The notes under the pieces are model-generated. The model did not search any database, was not told the DNA's origin, and saw nothing but the letters and a program-made list of their open reading frames with translations. Shown here one piece after another: positions 7,607-16,353 of a stretch of 64,000 bases of DNA. Position 1 is the first letter of the stretch. The number at the start of each line of letters is the position of its first letter. Made by a program: the position numbers and the translations under genes. This stretch comes from Letharia columbiana (taxonomy: Eukaryota; Ascomycota; Lecanoromycetes; Lecanorales; Parmeliaceae): the NCBI RefSeq assembly GCF_014066305.1, contig NW_023501051.1, positions 62,001-126,000 of the forward strand. The letters run 5' to 3'.

Positions 7607-9756
7607 CTAAGTCGCGAGGATGCTCTTTCCTCCGTCCACGGTCATTCTCTGTCTGACACGCACCTTGATGTACTGAGTCCCCAGCTTCTGCATCCTTGGA
7701 CTCCCATTGCCGTCCTGATCATCCACCCCTAGCATGGCTGAAGGTGAAAAGACCAAGGCTTGACCGACACCGAGTTCCACAATCTGCGTGAGAATGTCCT
7801 GTCGTTTGGACGCCTCGCCTTCGCTGGACACGGCGGCAAGATGGGATTTGAGCGCCACAAGCCACGCTGGGGAGGTAAAGCGGTGCACTATTGTCATCGA
7901 AGTTAGATCCAGAAGGCTGGGGGATATCGTTGGCTCTTGGGTCGCGATGATGACTCGTGTGGCTAAATGGCGCTGTTGGCGGATCACCGATAGGAGACTC
8001 TCGGTGAAGACTGAGCTCGAATCCGTCCCAGTCATGAACTAGAACCGGTCAGTGCCATGTATCTCGCTCGGCGTACAGAAAATCCCTTACTTTGTGAGCC
8101 TCGTCGAGCGCCACAATCCGTCCAGCTTCTTGTCTGTCTTCCAGGAAGAGGGCAAGGCAAATGTTGAACATAGCACATGCCGCGCTCTCATCGACGAACG
8201 GACAACTCAGGTCGACAATAGTCAGGCTCCCAGGTTGGAAAGACCAGATGCCTGCTTTCGCAATCTTCGCCCTCTGTCGTGCATCATCCTTGTTCTGCCA
8301 TTCAAGTCTCTGGGCGTTTCCTTTCTTTGTGTTCGCATAATCAGGTCTGACCTCTGATATTGAGCCGCTTCCTGATACTCCTGGCTGGAGCATGAAACTC
8401 TCCAAGAGCTGAAGACGTGTGTATAGCATCGCTCGTTGGCCGTCGTTGAAATTCTCCAGTTGGAGTCTGTCTCTGAACTCCTGGTAGTTCAGACCTGCGG
8501 TGTGCTGATCATTTATGGCCATCGACCTAAGAATTCTGCATACGCTCTGTCCAAGTGTCAGTACGACGTTGGTGGCACCTCACTGACATGGCTCTATCCC
8601 ATCACTCACCTCCATGTATAGGGCAACCTTTCCTTCTTTCTCGTCAATAGCCATCAGCTTCATCATACGCTCGACGTTTAGGTGCTTCTCTTCGAGCAGC
8701 AATGGCGCCACCACCGGCTTGGGTGCATTCGAAGGTAACCTCGGCATGTTTTCATAGGCCCTCCGCATACGATGGAGGTTGCTTGGCGATACCAGGACCG
8801 TCACCGGGATGCCTGTGGAGCCGAGGTATGCCGCTTCGCAGATTTGGCTTGCCGAGAATCCCGTGAACTTATCGTAGTGAAAGACCATCCCAGCCAGTGG
8901 GCATGGGAGTTTTCCCAGCCTAGAAGGCTTCAGAGCGGCCTCTAGCATGCATGATAAGGTATGACTCTTCCCACTCCCTTGAGAACCGCAGATGAAGGCA
9001 GACCATGGAGCATTCATATTGACGAACAGCCGGCTGTCGCCCCTCCTCGTCGTGGAGGACTGAGAGTTGGGGTTGAGCGTAACGCCGGAAATGCCCAAGT
9101 CTGGAGTCAGGAGGTCATGCGTGTTCTGTTGACCCTGGCCGCCGAATGTGTCCAGAACTTTGGCGAGGAAGCTATACTGGGGCAGCACGTCCGGTTGTGT
9201 CTCGTTGACACCTGCCAACACATCCGCTGAGAAGAGGGGCGTTGTCCGGATTTCTTCCCGATGGACATTGAAGTGTCGGTCAGCTGCGTCTGAAGAGTCG
9301 GTAGACGACACCAGACTCTCGTGATAATAGCGATCAGAGTCCCAGGCTTCAGCCATTTTCGCTTTGGTCGGATTTGGAACTGCAAAGGTGAATTCTAAAG
9401 AGAATTAGAACCTGAGGACTGCAAGATATATGCTTCTCCAAACAAAGGAAAGTGTTCGCAAATAACATTAGGCTTCTTGCATGAAAGGACAGTGAAACAT
9501 GAGAAGTTCAGAAGGGCTCCTTGAAAGTTCCAGACGCATTAAACATATCCAGCGATCACATACCGTTATTTCCTCTAAGATTCGTCGATTTCATACTATC
9601 AACAACAATCTCTACCTCGTCCCCTTCAGAAGAGCCAGACTCCTCGGAGTCAGAAGATTCCAGCGTTGAGGCACCGCTCTCTGCCATAGCAGCCGCGAGG
9701 GTTGAGCACCCGGAATGTTGACAGATACGAGGTGAGAACGCGTGTGTACACGCCAT
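7607..9756 (-). CDS. HerA/FtsK-like P-loop ATPase, 4 exons
   Basis: The CDS is complement(9564..9756, 8610..9379, 8091..8546, 7607..8038), 616 aa. Donors and acceptors are GTATGT/TTGCAG, GTGAGT/GGACAG (with a TACTGAC branch site) and GTAAGG/TTCTAG. Exon 1 encodes an acidic Ser-rich head ('SSDSEESGSSEGDE'). Walker A is GSQGSGKS (about residues 196-203). Walker B is 'RIVALDEAHK', with DEAH at 469-472 just before the last intron. It is followed by 'ATRVIIATQEPTISPSLLDL' and 'TIVHRFTSP', the sensor-like segment I associate with HerA-type ATPases (bacterial/archaeal DNA export and repair pumps and their fungal relatives). Fungal members are uncharacterised, so a DNA- or protein-translocating role is inference. 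ATG 9756 was preferred to the non-ATG extension upstream; exon 1 is the least sure part. Confidence 0.85.
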
Positions 9757-10136
9757 TTGAGAGAGCACTGATATGCTATTTGGATCGCACGGAAGGTCGA
9801 GGTTCCTTGGAAAGAGTGGACTTTGGACATTCAGTTGTGCGCAAGTGACTGTCACTCTCTTTAAGCGAGGGTTTGGACTACGCTAAGGTTCGGTGTTTGT
9901 AATGTGTTGAAAGATGGGGGACTTTTTGCCAGTATTGGCTGCATGTCACAGGCGGGTCTAAAAAGATGGAAACTAGCAATCATAGCCGTTGCATTGCATC
10001 TATTGCTGTCTTTGTTCCATACAGGTTCTCAGCAAAATCTGGACTTCCAGATGAGAACCTTGACAACCCATGTTCGTCCTTTCTGCCAGATCTCTAGCAC
10101 AGAGATGGGACCAAGCTCAAAGTCAATGCCAACCGG
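9757..10136. other. Intergenic, no clear gene
   Basis: A 78-codon plus-strand frame at 9904-10140 contains a hydrophobic run but starts on a non-ATG codon and resembles nothing known. I do not call it. Confidence 0.4.
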
Positions 10137-11810
10137 CTAGAATTTAAGGCCTCTTCCCCTCGAACATCTCCTGTTTAGATCTATTCGTGTTCGTTGAGAA
10201 GCAAAGGGGGAGTTGTCTCGCTCGTCTCCTGCTTCTGATCCGCCTCGTCTGCGTTTGTTGGATGGTAGTGAACCACGAGTCGCCGTCGAGCCAAGACTCT
10301 CTGTCGTTATCTTCGTGGACTCGCCGATGCTGTGACAATCAGAACTCGTCCGCCCACCTCCACAACCAGTCGCCGTGGCCCTTGTCTTCACAGCTCCGCA
10401 AAACCATTCTGACCACTCCCGATGGCTAGATCCATTGATTCGTCTTTGTTCAGGGTAAGTATCCAATGGATTAGCTTGCCATGCAGCTACTGCATGGATG
10501 TCATCTGCCGTCAAACAACCTCTCTCCTGTACTCCTCTGAAAGCCGCCAACAATGTCTCGCGTTGGGGAATATCCCTCTTCAAGAAGTCCAAGTAAGTGG
10601 TATTTCGTTTTTGAAGAAGCCCGATTTCCGCCCTTGGCTTGGCTTGCTCGCCTTGAGATTCAGCTAGATGTCTATTGAGTTGCTGTATGACATATTTGAA
10701 TGGTTGGCGCTCTTGGCTAAGTTTGGCAGTAGTGTCCTTGGTCTCCTCGAAAAGGTCGCGTGGTTTCTCTCGCGTTGAAGCGAAATTCTCTCTCATTCCA
10801 ATGGCAGGAGCATAGCCCATCTTCTGGAGATCTTCCTCCAGATCCATCAGAACTTGGGAATTGTGAAGCTCTCGTTTGAGCGACCGATCGTCCCCATGTT
10901 TTGCAGAATGCGAAGCCTTTGAGGGGATCTAGCCCTCGAAAGACGCGAGAGCCATTGCGAAGTCTCTTGAACTCCACTCATAGTTCGACCATCTGGCTCT
11001 CAAGGGCCATCAAGTAACATTGCAAGGCCTCTTCGCTGGCTCGTAGTCCTCGGAACTCATCCTCTCGTTTGTCCTTCCTGTAGGTCCTTGAGGCCTCGTT
11101 CGTACTGCTTAGGCGCCTGCTTCAAGATATCCAGCCTGGCATGGGTGGGCTTATCAGTAGGAATGGTAATAGACCTGGATGACTCGGTGTGCCATCTTTT
11201 GGGAGCGGGCATAGAGCTCGAGGACGGAAAGGCCCAATGTCAGCATGCTTTAAGGGCATTGAGTCCGTTGGCGTTGGCATCTTGAAGAATGAGTGACCAA
11301 ACAACTGTTGAAATATGTTGAGGGGAAGCAGTTTTATCAGAATGAACATGTATGACTGATCAACGTTCCTCGAGGAGAGATGTAGAGATCCGGTCCCGAG
11401 ACATTGGGCAGGAAGGAGCTCCCATCCCGAGACCCGGGAGGTCAACCAGCTCCTCTTTTGACACCGATGGCAGCAAGAGCGCCCATTACCACTTCAGAAC
11501 CTGGGCGACATGGGTCCCAAGCTCCCTTGGAGTTCGTATATCCGCTTTATGTAGGAGGTCCGCTGCGTCAAAATCATTAGACACATTCACATGTTCTTTT
11601 CAAAAAGCTACTGACGATGGTTTCGACCGTAGCTCGATCCACGCTCTTAAGAGTCGTCCTCATCACCTGTCCTAACAGCGCGCATGAACTGCCGTAAGCC
11701 CGGATGGCATCAGCATAGTTTCCACGGTCGTCGAAGAAGACGGCGTTTTCAGCTTTGTGGAGGGCTTCTGATAGTATCTCTTTCCTAGAGTCGTAAATGA
11801 GAGAAGCCAT
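10137..11810 (-). pseudogene. MIT-domain/coiled-coil protein, broken copy
   Basis: The first exon (11616-11810) encodes an MIT domain: 'KEILSEALHKAENAVFFDDRGNYADAIRAYGSSCALL', the three-helix fold used to bind ESCRT-III tails or microtubules. A 53-nt intron (11563-11615, donor GTCAGT, acceptor ACGCAG) restores the third helix end ('VETIRTSYIKRIYELQ'). Beyond that the frame hits TGA at 11494-11496. Further fragments in other frames follow: a Ser/Pro-rich linker, coiled-coil 'EDEFRGLRASEEALQCYLMALESQM', another stop at 10978-10980, then 'DLEEDLQKM' with a long charged helix region to about 10,450 and a basic tail. The order fits the large fungal MIT-coiled-coil proteins, but the stops and frame changes suggest inactivation. 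A multi-intron functional gene is not fully excluded. Confidence 0.5.
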
Positions 11811-12440
11811 GGTGATTCCAATAGCTTTTCAAAAGTTTGGAGAAGGAAATGACACGATATACAAGATACGAAGAATACGAGAAGGTGGAGGAAGCTTTTA
11901 TAAGTAGGACGCTGAGCTGCTGGAGGCTCAAAATAGCTTAAACCTTTCTCTGGGCCGCAGAGGGGAAAGAATACGTGTTGGACAGTCAGCGGCTGTTCGG
12001 GCCTTGGAAAATATAACGAATGCAAGTAATAGGGAGAGTTTCTGAATCAGGCACGGTTGTCTCAACCTCTGGTGGCATAGTCTGACCGCATTGGGGGCTT
12101 CATGCACAGCAACGGGACGCCTGGTAGCGCCACAGACAACCTCGGGCTTCATCACGGCACCTTGCCTTGACTGCGGCGGCGCTTGTTGCTCTTGCTTTGC
12201 TTCTGACTCTGAGAAAGCTATGCAATCCAAAACAACGTTCAGAAGCAAGAAACAGGGATTTTCTGACGTGGTGGCTCAGTCATATCGCAGGGATCACGAT
12301 GACAACCTTAGGCCTCCCGTCGTACCCTTGCTATGAGGATCCATACCCGAGGACAGCTCGAACCAATCACATCCCTGCTTCTCAACGCTCTTTTCAACCT
12401 CACTACTCTTATGAGAGGGTATCTACCATACTATCACACT
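11811..12440. other. Divergent intergenic region between the MIT remnant and YAE1
   Basis: This shared upstream region has no supported gene. YAE1's frame extends upstream to 12,333 without conserved content, so it is treated as leader. Confidence 0.5.
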
Positions 12441-13031
12441 ATGGCTCTCACACCCCCCTCCACCCCACCCTCTCCTTCCTCACCCACCATCAACAACAAC
12501 TTCTCGGACATCTTCTCCGACTCGTCCCCCACCTCTCCCACCACAGCCGATCCTTCAGATATCCCGCGCCTCCGTAGCACGCACTCCACAGCCGGCTACC
12601 GGGCCGGAATCTCCGCTTCCAAACAGCGGTCCCTGCAGCCCGGTTTCGACGAAGGATACTCCCTCGGCGCAGTCTTCGGGCTGCGTGTGGGTTACATACT
12701 TGGGGCGTTAGAGGGATTATGTGCTGCCCATTCGCAGGAGAGTGTGGACAGGAAGGGACTCGGGCAGTTGGTGAAGGAGGCGAGAGAGCATCTGGCCATT
12801 GAGAAGATTTTTGGGAGGGAGTGGTGGGGCGAGGATGGGATCTGGAGGTATCAGGTCCAGGGAAAGGAAGAGGAGGTTACGTTTCGGGAGGTGGTTGATG
12901 CGCATCCGCTTGTGAGGAGCTGGGTAGAGAGAGTAGACCAGGAGATAAAGATCGCAGGGGTAAAGGTGGGAAGGTTCGAGGGAAGGGAGTGGGAAGAGGG
13001 AAGAGTGGGCAAGGAGGCAGGGTTGGGGTGA
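12441..13031 (+). CDS. YAE1: Yae1-family Fe-S adaptor protein
   Basis: This is a 196-aa single-exon gene; ATG 12441 was chosen because it begins the Pro/Ser-rich head that precedes the domain. The diagnostic deca-GX3 motif is plain: glycines every fourth residue at 52, 56, 68, 72, 76, 80, 84, 88 and 92 ('GYRAG...GFDEGYSLGAVFGLRVGYILGALEG'). In yeast, Yae1 pairs with Lto1 to bring the cytosolic iron-sulfur assembly machinery to the ribosome-recycling ATPase Rli1/ABCE1. The same role is inferred here. The C-terminal half is charged, with 'EIKIAGVKVGRFEG' near the end. The Lto1 partner is not in the window. Confidence 0.9.
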   Translation: MALTPPSTPPSPSSPTINNNFSDIFSDSSPTSPTTADPSDIPRLRSTHSTAGYRAGISASKQRSLQPGFDEGYSLGAVFGLRVGYILGALEGLCAAHSQESVDRKGLGQLVKEAREHLAIEKIFGREWWGEDGIWRYQVQGKEEEVTFREVVDAHPLVRSWVERVDQEIKIAGVKVGRFEGREWEEGRVGKEAGLG

Positions 13032-13375
13032 GTTCATCGATGATGCGGGCACTGGGCCCAAGTATCGCCCCTTGCTTCATTGCTGGAGTCGCCCGGAAGA
13101 GGATCTGCTCGATAGAGCCGAGAGGTAGATACCGAAAACTATCCATTTGAACAAAATTCGAGAGGCTAAGCGTCGCCATCAACGCCTAAACAAAACTATG
13201 GAAAGTCGTCAAGTACAACAGCATCTATGTGTGCAAATCCATCAAAGAAAGCCTCCACTATGGAATCGACCCGAATTACATCAAATTTTTGGTCCAAAGA
13301 AAAAACTCGTCCAAACATTGAGATTTTAGAGACCAACTGAACAATCGCAGAAGTCCATGCCGGCTGTATGTGCCA
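13032..13375. other. Convergent intergenic region
   Basis: The 3' ends of YAE1 (+) and the next gene (-) face each other here. Nothing else is seen. Confidence 0.5.
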
Positions 13376-14632
13376 TCAAGACCTAGAGAACAAATTGCCC
13401 CAGGACAACCTGGGTTTCGACCTTGAGTGTAGCCTGCCTAGGGAATTGAAGAGCCGAGCGTTCGATGGTATCTTCTCGCCGTCATCATCCTCGTCCGTGC
13501 TGTAATCAGAAAAATGAGAATGCTCCTCTTCCATTGTCGCCGCCTCTTGCTCGTCCATCGTTTCTTTTCCTCTCGCGTGCTCTTCTAAAGGTTGCAGACT
13601 TGTACAGTATTTGTTGAAAGAGCAAGTCTCGCTTCTCGAGAGGCACTTCCGGCAGCTGGGTATCACACCATCACGTTCTGCCTTGCGTTCTCTACAGTAA
13701 GCATAAGCGAAGTCGCAGTCGCGCGATTTTGGCCTCGTTGTAAACTTGGGCATGCTGACAATGTCCGGTCCTGGAAGCGAGCTGCATGAGCCTGGCCAAG
13801 ACTTCGTCTTGCTTTGCTCGTACACCAGCGGTAGTCCTGCTATGTCCGGAATGGCGCTTGAGCCAATCGGTGTTAGCGAAGAAATTTGGCTGCCGGTGAC
13901 AGTGGGTCGAGGTCCTAAGGAATCGCTACTTTGTGAAGGGGAACGTAACCTGCTTGGCGCGTCTGCCATAGCAGTCCTTGAAGATCGTAGATTGAAAAGA
14001 CTGAAGGTGGGTGACTTTGGAGAGGGAGGCTGGGTAGCCAACTGCGGACAGGTTGCTATTTTGCGCTGATAGTGGACGCCGATGGCTGTGGAATGGGGAG
14101 CGACTTCTCTGTCGCCTGGAAGGTCATTCACAAGAGTATTAGTGCCGCTGCTTCTTGACGAGGGACAGCTCGAGTTCGTCACTGTTGTATCATCATCGTC
14201 AGATGCCGATGAGATCTGTTGCAGTGGAGTCATTCTGTGCATCTGTTCATCGGAAGTCTCGAGCTTCATCCTGGAAACGCTATCACTCATAAGGGCGTGA
14301 GAGTACCAGCCTGGGGGTTTTCTGTGCTCTGTTGGTGACAGCCTTGCCCGGTGTGCCTCGATCTTTCGGTCGACGAGAAGCAGAGCGCAAGAGGCGGATG
14401 GACAAGCTTCGTTAAGTTCGGCACAGGTCAATGGAGTGAGCTTAGTAGGTGATGGTGGTGGAGCACGGGGTACGTGTTCGCTATAACAGGTACGCCGCTC
14501 AATCAAGTCATTGCCTTGATCTGTAACAAGAACGCAAGGTTCTCGCCGAGGGAATGATTGGCTCCTGGCTCCGAGGTACAATGGGACCGGGCATTGCCTG
14601 GAGTCGCAGACAGGTGAAAGACCGGTTTCCAT
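13376..14632 (-). CDS. Hypothetical protein with a Cys-rich patch
   Basis: This is a 418-aa single-exon frame from ATG 14632. I do not recognise a family. It is Ser/Pro-rich and probably largely disordered, with a C-terminal acidic stretch ('DEDDDGEK') and a short basic end. One compact cysteine cluster stands out at about residues 307-344: C-x6-C, then after 13 residues C-x2-C-x7-C-x5-C, in a basic context (RERKAERDG). It could bind a metal, somewhat like a degenerate Zn2Cys6 cluster placed late in the protein. No membrane segment or signal peptide. Coding status is supported by the long uninterrupted frame, not by homology. Confidence 0.6.
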   Translation of the reverse strand: METGLSPVCDSRQCPVPLYLGARSQSFPRREPCVLVTDQGNDLIERRTCYSEHVPRAPPPSPTKLTPLTCAELNEACPSASCALLLVDRKIEAHRARLSPTEHRKPPGWYSHALMSDSVSRMKLETSDEQMHRMTPLQQISSASDDDDTTVTNSSCPSSRSSGTNTLVNDLPGDREVAPHSTAIGVHYQRKIATCPQLATQPPSPKSPTFSLFNLRSSRTAMADAPSRLRSPSQSSDSLGPRPTVTGSQISSLTPIGSSAIPDIAGLPLVYEQSKTKSWPGSCSSLPGPDIVSMPKFTTRPKSRDCDFAYAYCRERKAERDGVIPSCRKCLSRSETCSFNKYCTSLQPLEEHARGKETMDEQEAATMEEEHSHFSDYSTDEDDDGEKIPSNARLFNSLGRLHSRSKPRLSWGNLFSRS

Positions 14633-16353
14633 AAGTGGGAAGATGAAGCAAGATTCATTCGAGGTCTTGTTTTAAAAAGCAATGGGAATAATGGCAATCC
14701 AGCACTTCTGAAGGATCGCGACCTTGATCCCTCCACAACTGATACCAGCGCGGTAAAAGCATTCCAAAGTTCCCCGCAAAACCACCCCATGGGGACGTGA
14801 TGTGTTTACATAAAGCAAGGGGGCTAAGCCACCCAGACGGAAAATACCGAGCTGTGAAATTTTGTCACTAAGGTAGACTTTGATCATGTCTTATATCGAG
14901 ATAACGCCGCTCTCGTCAAGAAACATCTGAAAGAAAAGCGTAAGAGTAGCAGCACAGAAACCCGAACACCAAGGCAGATGCGAGGCTTGGAGATTGGTTT
15001 ATAGCGTTGAACGGGGATAATACCAGAATCCTCCGGCGGCGAAGGAAGGGGGAATAGTCCTAACTTTGACCGATTTTGGCTAAAGTCCTAAGAGTATCAC
15101 GAAAGATATGGAAACGATTGGGAAATAGGCCTAATGCTGATGATTAGAGCTCCGTGAATTCCGCAAAGAAAGGGGGTCAGCGGTGCTCGACCCGTTTGGC
15201 AGAACTCGGATTGGGCTTTTGGAGCAGATTCCATCATATTCGGATGCTTGACTATATCAGAAAACGTCGTGAATAGCATATCGAATCTACGGGGATGCTA
15301 ATAGCTCTATGCAACCCCAGAAGGCAATTGACAGGGACTGGTGGGGAGGTGTATTAGAATCTGTCTCGAGTATCAATGATTGAGCTGCGTATCGAGGTAG
15401 ACAATAACGATTGTGATTTATTGTCTAATGGATGTTGTAACTCCGTAGAATTGATTGAGTCTTTCACGTTCAATGGAAAAATATGCGCGCCGTGATGTTA
15501 CGTTCAATATTACCGAGTGGACCAGCTCAGCCTTAAATCTAGAACCCCTCGAACCGAGAAAAGCAAGCCATCGGCCGTGTCAGGGTCTTACCTACATAAC
15601 GATTAGCGCTGTGCGCTGGCATTCGTACCAAAAAGTGGATCTGGGAAGTGTGCGCCATCATGACCTGTTTTCTCCAAAACTCTGGAGATCAAACACTTCA
15701 TTGTGGCCAATTGAATGGTCCGAGAAGCTCGCAGCAACTCGTGCTTCTCCGGCGCAAACACCGCCAAGAGTATGCAGCTCGATTTTTCCGGCTGCGCTGA
15801 GCTTCCGAGACCTTCGAGCTTCCGAGATTGAGTGAGCCATTGCGGTCACTGAAGGCCTCTATTGTTGCTTCAAACACTCGGAGGTGGTTGTCTGAGATTC
15901 TATTGACTTTTCACATAGCATCGCCCTGTCTCCGAACGTCAGGAGGCGCTGGTGGGGTGGTGGTCGACAAGGGTATGAGCAGCTTACCGTACATTCAAGA
16001 CTCTTCGGGAAGATACAAAACAAACGAAGCCCTGGAGTTCTTCCTCTTGTCTATGCGAAACAATCTCCCACGGGCGACTGCAGCTTCAGTCCGGGTCAGT
16101 GGTAGGCTTCCCCATGATTTGGATTACCTCGAGCGTTGCGCTCGCTTGTCTCCCAGCCCCCCCAGCCATCTCAACAACACGCCCAAATCTCCGTCGCCCT
16201 TCATTATCTTCGATCTACTAACCAACTGCAGTGTTCGCACCATCAGACCATTGTCTCTAAATTCCTAGACATCTCGTGCGATCCTATTGTGCGCATGCTG
16301 CCGAAGTTCGTCCCTACCAGCAAAAATTAAGCTCTTCAAGATAAATACACAAC
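14633..16353. other. Long intergenic region, probable leader with intron for the next gene
   Basis: No gene is convincing over 1.7 kb. Near its right end, CTACTAACCAACTGCAG (ending at 16230) is a near-perfect branch site plus acceptor, so the downstream gene probably has a spliced 5' leader. A short ATG frame at 16295 (11 codons) would act as an upstream ORF. Frames at 15455 and 15828 lack family features. Confidence 0.45.

Noticed and set aside
9904..10140. Hydrophobic 78-codon frame
   Set aside because: Begins on a non-ATG codon, no motif, lies in a spacer.
15455..16268. Two plus-strand frames upstream of the coiled-coil gene
   Set aside because: Non-ATG or unsupported starts, no family features; the acceptor at 16230 indicates leader sequence.
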